The notes under the pieces were generated by a model, which searched no databases, had not been told where the DNA came from, and worked only from the letters and a program-made list of their open reading frames with translations. Positions 33,876 through 43,685 of a DNA stretch of 64,000 nt are shown here, piece by piece (position 1 is the first letter of the stretch; every line of letters begins with the position of its first letter). The translations under genes were made by a program, and so were the position numbers. Source of the stretch: CAVTND01 sp963735955 (GTDB lineage: Bacteria; Pseudomonadota; Gammaproteobacteria; Burkholderiales; Burkholderiaceae_F); contig CAVTND010000011.1 of NCBI GenBank assembly GCA_963735955.1, positions 1-64,000 on the forward strand. The letters run 5' to 3'.

Positions 33876-36392
33876 ATGGAAACCGCCACTTCAGAGATTC
33901 GTTTTGGCGCAGCGCGCTTGGATGTTGCTCAGCGTCGCTTGCTGATCGAGGAAGTGCCCGCCCGGCTGGGTGCGCGCGCGTTCGACGTACTGGTGGCTCT
34001 GGTGGAGCGGCGTGACCGTGCAGTCAGCAAGAACGAACTATTCGAGCTTGTCTGGCCAGACGTCGTCGTTGAAGAAAACAACCTGCAAGTGCACATCTGG
34101 GCCCTGCGCAAGCTGCTGGGTCCGCAGACAATTGCGACGATTCCCGGGCGCGGCTATCGCTTTACTGCGCGTGTTACTTCGCCGCTCAACGACACCGCCG
34201 AACCCGTTTCATCGGCGACATCCCCAGCAGCGACGGAGCCCGAGCCACTGTACGGTCGTGCCGAGGACCTGCTGGCGGTCGGTGACTTGTTAAGGCAGCA
34301 CGCGCTGGTGTCGATCGTCGGCGCCGGGGGTATCGGCAAGACGCGACTGGCACAAGTAATTGCAGCCGCCGCGCGTGAGCACTTCGACGGCGGCATGTGG
34401 TGGGTCGAGCTCTCGCAGGTGAGCGATGGTGCAGCAGTGCCGGCGGCAATCGGTCAAGTGCTCCGCGTCAGCGGCAGCGATGATCGGCCCGTCCTGCAAA
34501 CTGTTAGTGCGTTGCTGCGCCACGGACGCTCGTTACTGGTACTGGATAACTGCGAGCAGGTACTGGATTCCGCTGCTGACAGCCTGCGCGCTCTTCTCGC
34601 CGACGTACCGGACCTGCGTGTAATGGTGACCAGTCAGGAGCCGTTGCGCCTGCCTGCGGAGCGGGTGTATCGGTTGAGCGGCTTGGCAAGCGACAGCTCG
34701 ACCGAAACGCCGGCCGCTGTCGCGCTGTTTGTCGCGCGCGCTAGAGCAGCCGATCCGCGGCTGCAGCCGACGAGCGCGCAACTCGTGACGATCGCCGACA
34801 TTTGTCGCCGGCTTGACGGCATGCCGCTCGCTATTGAATTGGCGGCGGCGCGCGTGCGGCTGCTCGGCATCGATGGTTTGCGGGCGCGACTCGACGAACG
34901 CTTCAAACTGCTGACCGGTGGTACGCGTTCGGTGCTGCGCCGCCATCAAACGCTGCGGGCAACCCTCGAGTGGAGTCACCAGTTGCTGTCAGCTGAAGAG
35001 CGAGCAGTGTTTCGCCGGCTCAGTGTGTTCGTCGGCGGCTTCTCTCTGGAGTTGGCCCAGGTGGTTGCGGCCGATGAGCGCCTTGACCGGTGGACTGTGC
35101 TGGATCTGCTCGGGCATCTCGTCGACAAATCGTTGGTGGTTGTCGACGGCGGCGAAGCACCGCGGTACCGGCTGTTGGAGACAACGCGCGCTTTCGCACT
35201 TGAGCAGCTGGCCGCGGCAAGCGAAACGCTGCAGCTACTGCGCCGACATGCCGATGCGATGCTTGAATTTGTGCAGCACGTCGAGGGGGGGCACTGGAGA
35301 TGGAGCGAAGAAGAACAGAGGCTTCACAACGCCGAGCTCGACAACCTTCGTGCTGCCCTCGATTGGGCAGCCGCCGCCGCGGACACGCGAGGGCTCGCGT
35401 GCGCGCTGTTTGCCAACAGCCGGCGGCTATGGCTGAACTTTGAGTTGCTGAACGAAGGCATCGACTGTGGCTTGCGCCTGTTGCCGCTTCCCCCAGGACT
35501 GGACATTGAAGTGGAGGCGCGATTCAACCTGGCACTAGCGCACCTCGGTTACCAAGGTGGTCCGCAAGAATGCTTCTTCGCCGCCTTGCGTGCCACGGAG
35601 CTGTTCCGCGCCCTGGGCGACACGTTCCGATTGATTGACTCTTTGATATGGACAGTTATGGTGGGCGCTCATCGCGGCGAATCGGAGCATCGTGCGGCCG
35701 CGCTGGAGGAAGCCGACTCCCTGATCGACGACGATGCGCCGCCTCGTCAAAGAGCGGCACTGGCGCTCGCGCACTCGCGGCACTTTGGATACCTGGGGGA
35801 CTACAAAAGCGCCCGTCCATGGGCCGAACGTCAGGCTGCGATTTACCGCCAGAGTGGACTTGAAGCGGGCGAGCAGATGGCACTTTCGACCGCCGCATGG
35901 TACGGCTGCGCGCTCGGTCACATCGACGAAGCGATACCAGTCCTTCAGGCTGCGATCACCACCTTTTGCCGCATCAACGCACGCTATGGTATCGGCGGTG
36001 CACAGCAATTCCTAGCTAACGCGTATGCGCTGCGTGGCGATCGGGAATCGGCGCTCACCCTTAGCAAAGCCGTGATCCCGTACCTGCAACGCACGCAGAT
36101 GGTGGCTACGTTGGTGCCATACATAGCGCTACTTCACGCGCAGCAGCTAGGGTCGCAGACCGACGCCGCGATGCTGATCGGATTTTTCGACGTCGAGGTG
36201 CAGCGGACCCAACGCCTTGTGCCGCCGTTCATTACGGACACGCGCGATCGAGTCATGAAGCTCGTGCAATCGGCAATCGGAACCCAGAACGCGCAGCAGT
36301 CCGCCGCCGCGGGCTCTCAGTTGACCGAAGAACAGGCAATCGCGCTTATGTTCGATTCGGGGCGTGGCTGCGAAGATCCTGATCGCAACTGA
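33876..36392 (+). CDS. Winged-helix/NTPase (STAND-like) transcriptional regulator
   Basis: Starting at METATSEIRFGAARLDVAQRRLL, residues 5-100 form an OmpR-type winged helix (LGARAFDVLVALVERRDRAVSKNELFELVWPDVVVEENNLQVHIWALRKLLG, IATIPGRGYRFTARV). An ATPase follows with Walker A GAGGIGKT (residues 149-156), Walker B SLLVLDNCEQVLD, and the MVTSQEPLRLPAERVYRL and GMPLAIELAAARVRLLG motifs of AAA/NB-ARC regulators. The rest, to residue 838, is helical TPR-like. Many proteobacteria have this one-component regulator; ATP-driven assembly on ligand sensing is assumed. An upstream start (33804) adds 24 residues outside the domain. No target is evident; it is divergent from the SMR gene and could control it. 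Confidence 0.9.
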   Translation: METATSEIRFGAARLDVAQRRLLIEEVPARLGARAFDVLVALVERRDRAVSKNELFELVWPDVVVEENNLQVHIWALRKLLGPQTIATIPGRGYRFTARVTSPLNDTAEPVSSATSPAATEPEPLYGRAEDLLAVGDLLRQHALVSIVGAGGIGKTRLAQVIAAAAREHFDGGMWWVELSQVSDGAAVPAAIGQVLRVSGSDDRPVLQTVSALLRHGRSLLVLDNCEQVLDSAADSLRALLADVPDLRVMVTSQEPLRLPAERVYRLSGLASDSSTETPAAVALFVARARAADPRLQPTSAQLVTIADICRRLDGMPLAIELAAARVRLLGIDGLRARLDERFKLLTGGTRSVLRRHQTLRATLEWSHQLLSAEERAVFRRLSVFVGGFSLELAQVVAADERLDRWTVLDLLGHLVDKSLVVVDGGEAPRYRLLETTRAFALEQLAAASETLQLLRRHADAMLEFVQHVEGGHWRWSEEEQRLHNAELDNLRAALDWAAAAADTRGLACALFANSRRLWLNFELLNEGIDCGLRLLPLPPGLDIEVEARFNLALAHLGYQGGPQECFFAALRATELFRALGDTFRLIDSLIWTVMVGAHRGESEHRAAALEEADSLIDDDAPPRQRAALALAHSRHFGYLGDYKSARPWAERQAAIYRQSGLEAGEQMALSTAAWYGCALGHIDEAIPVLQAAITTFCRINARYGIGGAQQFLANAYALRGDRESALTLSKAVIPYLQRTQMVATLVPYIALLHAQQLGSQTDAAMLIGFFDVEVQRTQRLVPPFITDTRDRVMKLVQSAIGTQNAQQSAAAGSQLTEEQAIALMFDSGRGCEDPDRN

Positions 36393-36597
36393 GGAACGAG
36401 CTAGCACTGCCGCCAGCAGGCGGTCACAGTTGGGGCCGTTCGGGGCGCCTGTGTCCACTGAAACCTGGGAACTCCAGAAATTGCGTTCACTCACTACTTT
36501 CTGCGTTGCGAGAAGACGGCGATGATCGTGTCTGCTCCTGGGCAACCTGGGAACCGCGTCCCGATGGCCGGTCTTGGCCCGAAATTCGCCGGCCACC

Positions 36598-37143
36598 TCA
36601 AGCTTCACGTTGAAGGATGAAATCGCAGCGCTCATGCACCGTGCCGCGAGGCACCTCGACCAGATCGTAGCCGCACTTGCGATACCAGGCCGTGGCCGCG
36701 CTGTGCACGGCCACGGCATCCTTGAAAGTCTGGTCGCGTTCACTATCCGTCGTGTAGATCTGCTCCCATGGGGGAAAGCTGAACGCCGTTCGAAAATACG
36801 AATACTCGGCCAACAGAGTCTGAACTTCCATTGTCGACGCCAAGCCGAGTTGATCGAACATTGACAAGGCGTCCACAACACAACGATCAAAGAACACCGG
36901 GCCGGCGGCGCCTGCCTTGCTTCGGTACTGCTCCTTGTCACGGCTCAAAATCTGTTCGGCGAACTCTCGCGCCGGAGGCCTCGGACTAAGCCCCCGGCTG
37001 ATTCGCCCCTGAATGATGGCTCGAGCCGAATCGGGAGCACAGTCATACCCTCGCGCTCGCAGCGCCGTGACCACCGTCGTCTTGCCGGACCCAGGTCCGC
37101 CGGTTAGCGCAATCAACCGTATCGAAGGTCCGCTTCGAGGCAA
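36598..37143 (-). CDS. AAA_28-type P-loop ATPase/kinase
   Basis: MPRSGPSIRLIALTGGPGSGKTTVVTALRARGYDCAPDSARAIIQ holds the Walker A loop GGPGSGKT at residues 15-22. VFFDRCVVDALSMFDQLGL is the Walker B/DR region, and the C-terminal YRKCGYDLVEVPRGTVHERCDFIL ends like COG3911 predicted ATPases. The length of 181 residues is usual. These proteins resemble small nucleotide or nicotinamide-riboside kinases; the substrate is not known. It reads toward the large regulator at 36392 with 205 bases between. Confidence 0.85.
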   Translation of the reverse strand: MPRSGPSIRLIALTGGPGSGKTTVVTALRARGYDCAPDSARAIIQGRISRGLSPRPPAREFAEQILSRDKEQYRSKAGAAGPVFFDRCVVDALSMFDQLGLASTMEVQTLLAEYSYFRTAFSFPPWEQIYTTDSERDQTFKDAVAVHSAATAWYRKCGYDLVEVPRGTVHERCDFILQREA

Positions 37144-37567
37144 AACCTCGCTCCGCTATCTACGGCAACTTCTGGCCGTTAGCTCCATCCGTGCTCCCAG
37201 ATGTGCTTCGCTCGGCCGGCCTTGTGGGGGGCAAGCGACTCATTGCCTCCCGCGTCGATGAGCCCACCGAAGATGCGAATCTTCGTGAGCAGCGGGGCTT
37301 GCCTGCCCCACGCAGAGTGGACGTGCGATGAGCGTTCCCAACGGCCATTCTCGAAAAGTAAGTCTGAGCTACTGGGGGGGCTCCACTCCCCTGCACATAA
37401 AGAGCAAAGACCAGGGTGCTCGGCCAGCCAGGTTTTTGCAGAAGCCTGTCCTAGTGACGTAAGAATCCAGTCCTTGTAGCCGCGAGCTTCGGCACCGCCC
37501 TATGTGCTGACCCACGCCGCCCAGACGTGAAAGCAGCCGTCCCACGAGGACTAACTGTGGGCTGGCC
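37144..37567. other. Intergenic region, 424 bases, nothing recognised
   Basis: Both strands have short open frames (for example 37160-37396 minus), but none shows family similarity, a good ribosome site or coding-like composition. There is no clear hairpin, tRNA or repeat. A run of seven G lies near 37375. Confidence 0.5.
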
Positions 37568-38332
37568 TCACTCGATCACGAGCAGCCCGCGCTTCTGCGC
37601 CGCGCTGCGGTCAACCGTATTCATTGCTTCATACAACCGCTCCGATTTCACCAGCCAGGGTCCATACTTTTCGTTCGTGTCGAGAACGAGCACTAGGTCG
37701 TTCTCAGGGAGATAGCCGGCGATCGGAGAGTGATGTCCACCGCCCGTGCCGAATAGCGGACCGCGCGTGAAATTGACTATGTATCGGCGCGAGAGGTCGT
37801 TTGAGAGGATCAGGTGTTGGCGAAACTCTGCGGGAGTCAGGTCGCGCAGCACGGTGACTTTTCGACTTACCTTCTGGTTGGCAATTTCTGCCAATTGATC
37901 CAGCGTTACGCCACCGGGCAGATAGCCCATGACAGTCGGGATTCCGGTCCCTTCAAGAAGGGTCGCTTGTTCACCCGGTTTGTTCAGCGAACGTAGCACG
38001 TTGACTATGCTGGCTGGACCGCAGACGCTGATGTTTCGCTGAAAGTCGATGTTCCCGCGGTATAGGGCTGCCACCGGTAATGTCCAAGCTTTCCTGAGCA
38101 GCGTTGGATCTTGATACTCGTCCCCCGCCTTAATCGAGACGACTTGTGAGTAGTCGCTTGGATCCCCCGACAACAACTGGGGGAGTATTGCGACCGACCC
38201 TGCGGTCAACGCCACTGCGAGGCCGCTCGACAGAAATACCTTGCTTACTCGCGTAATCATCTGAAGCGCCACGGGACCTTGCCGATCGGCATTCGTTTGG
38301 GCGGACATCTGCTGAGGGGCTCGGTGGATCAT
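37568..38332 (-). CDS. Phytochelatin-synthase-like cysteine peptidase, membrane-anchored or exported
   Basis: A hydrophobic helix (VFLSSGLAVALTAGSVAILPQLL) leads the domain. QRNISVCGPASIVNVLRSLN contains the nucleophile Cys104, GTGGGHHSPIAGYLP the catalytic His200/201, and DLVLVLDTNEKYGPWLVKSERLYEAMNTVD the Asp218. This Cys-His-Asp triad and spacing match peptidase family C83. Bacterial members usually hydrolyse glutathione to gamma-glutamylcysteine rather than polymerise it. Only the catalytic N-domain is present, as in cyanobacterial alr0975. An internal start at 38260 (MITRVSKVF) gives a better signal peptide. It may support thiol or metal handling in the periplasm; no metal-resistance gene is adjacent. 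Confidence 0.85.
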   Translation of the reverse strand: MIHRAPQQMSAQTNADRQGPVALQMITRVSKVFLSSGLAVALTAGSVAILPQLLSGDPSDYSQVVSIKAGDEYQDPTLLRKAWTLPVAALYRGNIDFQRNISVCGPASIVNVLRSLNKPGEQATLLEGTGIPTVMGYLPGGVTLDQLAEIANQKVSRKVTVLRDLTPAEFRQHLILSNDLSRRYIVNFTRGPLFGTGGGHHSPIAGYLPENDLVLVLDTNEKYGPWLVKSERLYEAMNTVDRSAAQKRGLLVIE

Positions 38333-38568
38333 CGAACAGTTGCCGTCAATCGCACATTAGTTCTTAACGACGCCGCGCGTCTGCCGTGCGCCTTACAGAC
38401 TGGCAGTCGAAAATTCGCGCGCCATCGAGCGAGAGCGGTGCACTTGTAACTCTCACGGAAAATTCACGCTTGACGCGCCGAGTTTGCATGCGACGCCACG
38501 ACCGTTCTCCCGCACAGTTCCGGTCCTGGCTTGTCGAATGACCTCTGGAGTCGCGCGTCTACGGTGCC

Positions 38569-39020
38569 CTAGCGATCGATGGGCTCTTGCGTGAACTCCA
38601 CGCCGTGCGCATGCATCTGGTCGTAGGCAGTGCGGCAGTCGTCGACGACGAGCACGCGCGGCGGCATCGCGCCCTTCGCGACGATCTCGCGGACGGTCTG
38701 AGCGGTCGCCACTTCGAGCACCGGCGGTCCCGGAGTGAACAAGCCGAGCTGGAAGGCGCGGCGCTGACGAAGCAAACCGGCACGGGCTCGAGCTCGTGCG
38801 GAGCGGTCTTCTCCCGCAGCCGGAGCTCACCCGGGCTCTTGGCGGTGATGTCGCGAAAGGTGCGCGCGAACGTACCGAGGCTCGACCAACCCGTCTGGAA
38901 CGCGATTCAGTGATGGACAGCTCGGTGTCGCGGAGCAGCGCCGTCGCGCGCTCGATGCGCCGGGTGAGCAGATAGCGGAGCGGGGGAACGCCGAACGTGA
39001 TCGCATCGGACAGTGCAATG
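38569..39020 (-). pseudogene. Remnants of an AraC-type regulator joined to a VOC/glyoxalase fragment
   Basis: Two pieces lie head to tail. The first is an AraC HTH: GVPPLRYLLTRRIERATALLRDTELSITE, then after an indel IAFQTGWSSLGTFARTFRDITAKSPGEL. The second is the C-terminal half of a VOC protein: LGLFTPGPPVLEVATAQTVREIVAKGAMPPRVLVVDDCRTAYDQMHAHGVEFTQEPIDR. The usual next residues (R-Y/F-GTVD) are present, but the aromatic codon is TAG, a nonsense change at 38569-38571, and the sequence then decays. In related genomes these are two adjacent genes; here the N-terminal parts of both are missing. Confidence 0.7.
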
Positions 39021-39144
39021 ACTGCTTTACCTCGAGGCAGCGCTTTGATCTGGTCCGCTAGGGCCGCCTTTGGCTTGTACGTAAAGGATCCACCATGGCG
39101 TCGTGGCAGGGCGAATCGTGCAAGTCCGGCACGGTCGTACACGT

Positions 39145-39558
39145 CTATATGGATTTCGACGCTCGAAACGCCGCCTGCACGGCACGCACCAGCGAAGGAT
39201 GGAGTGTGCCGAGCTTCGGCGTCTGGCCATGGGGTGCGGCCGGCGGCACCGTGAACCATTCGGTCGTGTACGGCAGATCGAGGGTCTGTCTCAGGTCGAA
39301 CTTCGTGTCGTAGCTGAGGCCCGCGGCCTCATAGGCCGCAGGATTGCGGTCGCGCAGAATTGCAAACTCGCCCCGATGCAAGGTCGTGGTGCGCTGGCTG
39401 GTGCCGTAGGCGACGCGGACCGTGAACTGCGGCGCATCGTCGTCGAAGACGGCCAGAATCAAAGCCGGTCGCGGCTTGGGCCGAGGGTTGATGTCGTCGG
39501 GAAAGTGGCACCACACGATCTCACCGGCGGTGGGCTCGGCCCACCATTGCAGGATCAC
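39145..39558 (-). CDS. Type II toxin, PemK/MazF-like
   Basis: The GTG at 39558 overlaps the antitoxin stop (GTGA) and opens VILQWWAEPTAGEIVWCHFPDD. The PemK/MazF-like barrel pattern is GEIVWCHFPDDINPRPKPRPALILAVFDDDAPQFTVRVAYGTSQ: a first strand with polar catalytic loop, then RPALIL. It continues to FAILRDRNPAAYEAAGLSYDTKFDLRQTLDLPYT, with length 137 residues. Such proteins are mRNA interferases. The tightly overlapping antitoxin and the palindrome upstream make a complete module. The exact subfamily is not certain because sequence similarity to MazF is low. Confidence 0.75.
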   Translation of the reverse strand: MILQWWAEPTAGEIVWCHFPDDINPRPKPRPALILAVFDDDAPQFTVRVAYGTSQRTTTLHRGEFAILRDRNPAAYEAAGLSYDTKFDLRQTLDLPYTTEWFTVPPAAPHGQTPKLGTLHPSLVRAVQAAFRASKSI

Positions 39559-39843
39559 GCGGACTTCACATCGAACAGGCTGGTCCGGACCGAGCGCTTC
39601 TTGCCTTGCGGAACGCGCTTTTTGATCTGCCGCAGTTGAGCCGCCGTCAGCGGACCCGCATCCGCCTCGTACTGCGGCAGCAGATCGGACCGCCATGTTG
39701 TGCAAGGCAAGATGGATCGCCTGCGTCTCATCGACACCCAGGCGTTGCGCCAGGCGCTTGGCGGTGTCACGAGACACTCCGGTGGCGCTATCGGTGGGGC
39801 GATAGCGAAACGCGATCTGGTCGGCGGTGTTGCGGGTGGCCAT
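39555..39843 (-). CDS. Antitoxin of the PemK/MazF-like module (one frameshift)
   Basis: ATG 39843 opens MATRNTADQIAFRYRPTDSATGVSRDTAKRLAQRLGVDETQAIHLALHNMAV, with a ribbon-helix-helix look. One extra base near 39690 (GTCCGATCTGCTG) shifts to LLPQYEADAGPLTAAQLRQIKKRVPQGKKRSVRTSLFDVKSA, ending at TGA 39555-39557. The corrected length is about 95 residues. The C-terminal half is basic and polar, as expected for the toxin-binding tail. Uncorrected, the frame runs on into the toxin and would make a fusion. It should repress its own operon by binding the palindrome 17 bases upstream. Confidence 0.7.
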
Positions 39844-39859
39844 GGGGGACATCCTAGAT

Positions 39860-39882
39860 TTGGATATCTTGAAGATATCCAA
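39860..39882. promoter_or_regulatory. Perfect 23-bp palindrome, putative toxin-antitoxin operator
   Basis: The arm ttggatatctt and its exact complement aagatatccaa surround a single G. The palindrome is 17 bases before the antitoxin ATG and is AT-rich in a GC-rich context, so it may also overlap the -10 box. This is the expected place for autoregulation by the antitoxin or antitoxin-toxin complex. Confidence 0.8.
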
Positions 39883-39982
39883 TTTGATCGCCGAGGTCAA
39901 CACCCGAGCACGCGGTCGCGAGATACCCAATTATTTGGCCGTGAAGTGCATCAAGTTGAAGGCTGTCCGATCGCTGAACGGG

Positions 39983-41111
39983 CTAGTCAAACGGCCACGG
40001 CATCGCCTTGGGCAGTCTCATGATGGGCGTCTTGGATGGTCGCTGCCGGGACTTACGCAAGTCGGCCACCCGCCACCACGGTGTCACTTCGTGTGCGTGT
40101 GCCGGCTCGACGGGCTCGCCCAGACGAGGCATCAGCAGTTGCGACATCCTTCTTCGGACCGAGCGTCAGCAACGCCTCGGCCGGCTCGTCCCAGGCGTGG
40201 AGGGCCAAGGCGAACGTGCCCCAGTGCACAGGCAGGAAGCGCCGCCGCCGAGTAGCGTGAGCGCTTCGAGCGCGTTCTCGGGCCCGAGGTGGATGTCGCC
40301 CCACGCTCGGGTGGAAGGCGCCGACCTCGAGCATGACGAGGTCGAACGGGCCGAGGCGCGCGCGGATCGTCGGCGTACTCGCGGCGTCAGGCCGGTGTCG
40401 CCGCTGAAGAAGACACGCGTGCCGCGGGCCGCGAATGATCAACGACGACCACAGCGTGGCGGTTGCGATCCGTTGAGGCCGCGACCGGAGAAGTGCTGCG
40501 ACGGGCGCGGCGGTGACCGACAGCTCGCCGAGCTCGGCAGCGCGTGGACTCCCACCAGTCGAGCTCGGTGATGCGATCCGGTCGCACGCCCCACGCCTCC
40601 AGATGCGCGCCGACGCCGAGCGACGTGACGAACGGCACGTCGAGCTTCGCCAGTTCGCGGATCGTCGGGAAATCGAGGTGGTCGTAGTGGTCGTGCGAGA
40701 CGATCACCGCGTCGAGCGGCGGCAGCGATCGCGATCGCGACCGGCACCGGCTGGAAGCGCTTCGGCCCGCGCAGGCGCGACGGCGATGCGCGCGGTCGCC
40801 CACACCGGGTCCGTCAGTATCCGGCGTCCCTCGATTTCGATCAGGACGGTGGAGTGCCCGAGCCAGGTCGCGCGCAGCCCCGTCCCCGGGCGCTTTGACC
40901 AGGCATCGCGCGGATCAAGTGACGGTAGTGGCTGACTCGGAACGCGCCGCTCACCGCCACACAGAAACTCCGACAAGGAGAATCGGGCGCTTTCGTCCCG
41001 CAAGCCCGGCAGTACAGGATGAACATTGCGAAAGCCATTGCTGCTCCACAGGGGCGAGGACCGCATGCGCTCGAGCCGCAGACCGTTCGACCTTACACCC
41101 AGGGATTTCAT
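39983..41111 (-). CDS. MBL-fold (UlaG/COG2220-like) metallo-hydrolase, several frameshifts
   Basis: Pieces in three frames line up as one family protein: FRNVHPVLPGLRDESARFSLSEFLCGGERRVPSQPLPSLDPRDAW, RATWLGHSTVLIEIEGRRILTDPVW, then VIVSHDHYDHLDFPTIRELAKLDVPFVTSLGVGAHLEAWGV with the H-x-H-x-D-H metal motif, a FFSGDTGL-like Asp loop and FLPVHWGTFALALHAWDEPAEALL with the final metal-binding His. At least four indels are implied. The expected tail in the third frame would end near 39983, so that end is approximate. Related proteins hydrolyse N-acyl-phosphatidylethanolamine or similar esters; the substrate here is unknown. The N-terminus is exact only if ATG 41111 is used. Confidence 0.8.
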
Positions 41112-41199
41112 GTCGTTCCGTGAGTGACGGGCGCGCGCAATTCGGCTCAGCCCCGGAGGCAGCCATTCGAACGACTGCTCTCCAATTGCATGAAAGTCA

Positions 41200-41442
41200 T
41201 CACGCGATCTTCGCTGGCTCTTTGACGGTTTCGTCGAAGATCAGACTGGCGGCGGTCACTTTCAGCCGCACTCGTACGCGATGTTTGCGACCAAGCCTCG
41301 GGTCCTTGAGGTCAATGTCGTAGAACAAATCAATGCGTCGCTCGAAATCGGGTCCGCGCCTTGAGTGCTGCATGATCAACCGAGCCCCACGCTCGAGCAA
41401 TTCGCGCACGGAAATATCCAGGATCGAATCGTCGCCGGTCAT
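41200..41442 (-). CDS. Small conserved-looking protein, unknown function
   Basis: The 80-residue frame MTGDDSILDISVRELLERGARLIMQHSRRGPDFERRIDLFYDIDLKDPRLGRKHRVRVRLKVTA has balanced, protein-like composition and regular helix/strand alternation. It ends KEPAKIA. No family is recognised. A site upstream is weak. It sits alone between the hydrolase and the SulP gene, on the minus strand. Confidence 0.45.
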   Translation of the reverse strand: MTGDDSILDISVRELLERGARLIMQHSRRGPDFERRIDLFYDIDLKDPRLGRKHRVRVRLKVTAASLIFDETVKEPAKIA

Positions 41443-41715
41443 TTTTAAATTCTAGCGACACGGTGCCGAAATTCACGTCTCGATTCAGGCGCCGCATAAC
41501 TTGAATGCGTACCACGTAAATCGGTCGTACGGACGACAAGCATCACGGATCGGTGCCGCAGGGCAAGGCTCGGCAATTGACGACGCCCTCGACCGGCCAT
41601 CTTCGGCGATTCGACCGGGGCCGCAATGGTGGAAAACCCGACCAAAGCGACGAAGGTGCAAGAATCAGTGGGTTCGGCGAACATCTTGCGGTCCGGTCGA
41701 AGCAGCCACCGTCTC

Positions 41716-43527
41716 ATGAGCAATTCGGATTCATCTTCCCCTGATCTGGAACCGGGCCGGCTTGCGCGCCGGGTGAAGGCCGCCGATCAAGCCGGCTGGG
41801 GTCGCTGGCTGCCGGGACTGCGGACGCTGCGCGAGTACGACCTGGCCTGGTTGAGCCACGACATCGTGGCCGGACTGGTGCTGACCACGATGCTCGTGCC
41901 GGTCGGCATCGCTTACGCGGTGGCATCTGGCGTGCCCGGCATCTATGGCCTCTACGCGACCATCGTTCCGCTGATCGCCTACGCGCTGTTCGGACCCAGT
42001 CGGATTCTGGTGCTGGGACCGGACTCCTCGTTGGCAGCCGTCATACTCGCCGTCGTCCTTCCACTGTCTGGCGGCGATCCGCTGCGCGCCATTGCCCTTG
42101 CAAGCATGATGGCGGTTGTGTCGGGGGTGGTGTGCATCCTGGCCGGCATCGCGCGCCTGGGCTTCGTCACTGAGCTGCTTTCCAAGCCGATCCGCTACGG
42201 GTACATGAACGGCATCGCGCTGACCGTTTTGATCAGCCAACTGCCCAAGCTGTTCGGCTTTTCGATCGAAAGCGAGGGACCGCTGAGAGATCTTATGGAC
42301 CATCGCCACCGCAGTGATGGACGGCAAGACCAACTGGACCACATTCATGGTCGGCGCGGGCACCCTGGCAGTAATCCTGCTGCTCAAGGGCAACAAGCGC
42401 GTGCCGGGCATCCTGGTCGCCGTGGTAGGAGCGACCGTTGTCGTTGGCGTGCTGGACCTTGCAACACGCGCTGGTGTGTCGGTCCTCGGCTCTCTTCCAC
42501 ACGGCCTGCCCGCATTCGCCATCCCGTGGATCAGCCACAGCCGATGTCGCTTCTGTTCTGATCGGCGGTTGCGCCGTCGCCCTCGTCTCGTTTGCCGACA
42601 CGAGCGTGCTCTCTCGTGTCATATGCGGCGCGGACCCGTAGCTATGTCGACCCGAACCAGGAGATGGTGGGGCTCGGCGCCGCGAACCTGGCGGCCGGAT
42701 TTTTTCAGGGCTTTCCGATCAGCAGCAGTTCCTCACGCACTCCCGTAGCCGAGGCCGCAGGCGCCAGGACCCAGCTGACCGGAGTCGTCGGCGCGCTTGC
42801 AGTTGGGCTGCTGTTGATGGTGGCGCCGAACCTGCTGCAGGATTTGCCCACCTGCGCATTGGCTGCGGTCGTAATCGCATCGGCCATCGGTCTGATCGAG
42901 GTCGCCGACCTGCGACGGATCTATCGCATCCAGCGCTGGGAGTTCTGGCTGTCGATCGTCTGTACGGTCGGCGTGGCGGTGCTGGGCGCGATTCCGGGCA
43001 TCGGCTTGTCCATCGTGATTGCCGTCATCGAATTCCTGTGGGACGGCTGGCGCCCGTACTCCGCGGTCCTTGGTCGCGTCGAAGGTGTGAAGGGCTACCA
43101 CGACATCACGCGCCATCCCGACGCTCGCCTCGTTCCCGGCCTGGTCCTGTTTCGCTGGGATGCGCCCTTGTTCTTCGCCAACGCCGAACTGTTCCATGAC
43201 CGCGTGCTGGACGCAGTGGCTAACTCGCCCACGCCGGTGAGCTGGCTGGTCGTTGCGGCGGCACCGGTCACGAGCGTGGATGTGACCTCGGCCGACATGC
43301 TGGCCGAGCTGGACGAAACCTTGCACGCGGCTGGCATCGAGTTGTGCGTGGCCGAGATGAAGGACCCCGTCAAGGACAAGCTGAAGCGATTCGGCCTTTT
43401 TGCGCGGCTTGGCGAATCGGCGTTTTTTCCGACTATCGGTGCCGCCGTCAACAGGTATCTCGAGACTCATCCGGTGAATTGGGTTGACTGGGAGGACCGG
43501 AGTAGCGGCGCGACGACTGCGCGATGA
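41716..43527 (+). CDS. SulP-family anion transporter with STAS domain (frameshifted)
   Basis: ATG 41716 opens a polar head, then WLPGLRTLREYDLAWLSHDIVAGLVLTTMLVPVGIAYAVASGVPGIYGLYATIVPLIAYALFGPSRILVLGPDSSLAAVI, the SulP signature. Indels near 42300, 42540 and 42620 carry the frame through WTTFMVGAGTLAVILLLKG, DVASVLIGGCAVALVSFADTSVLSR and VDPNQEMVGLGAANLAAGFFQGFPISSSSSRTPVAEAAGARTQLTGVV. After the last helices a STAS domain spans residues from GVKGYHDI to FPTIGAAVNRYL, including SWLVVAAAPVTSVDVTSADMLAEL. It should move sulfate, bicarbonate or a similar anion. No carbonic anhydrase or sulfate gene is adjacent. Confidence 0.92.
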
Positions 43528-43685
43528 ACTCTGACCGGCTGGAGCCGGCTTATTGACGAGACTGACGACCGGCACCGTCGCAGAACCAAAACCCGATACG
43601 TTGGGTATCAGAATTCGCGACTTTCGTCCGGTTTCGAATTCAGAGGTCCCGGCTTTGACATGCTGCGCGCACAAGGAGGCGTGAC

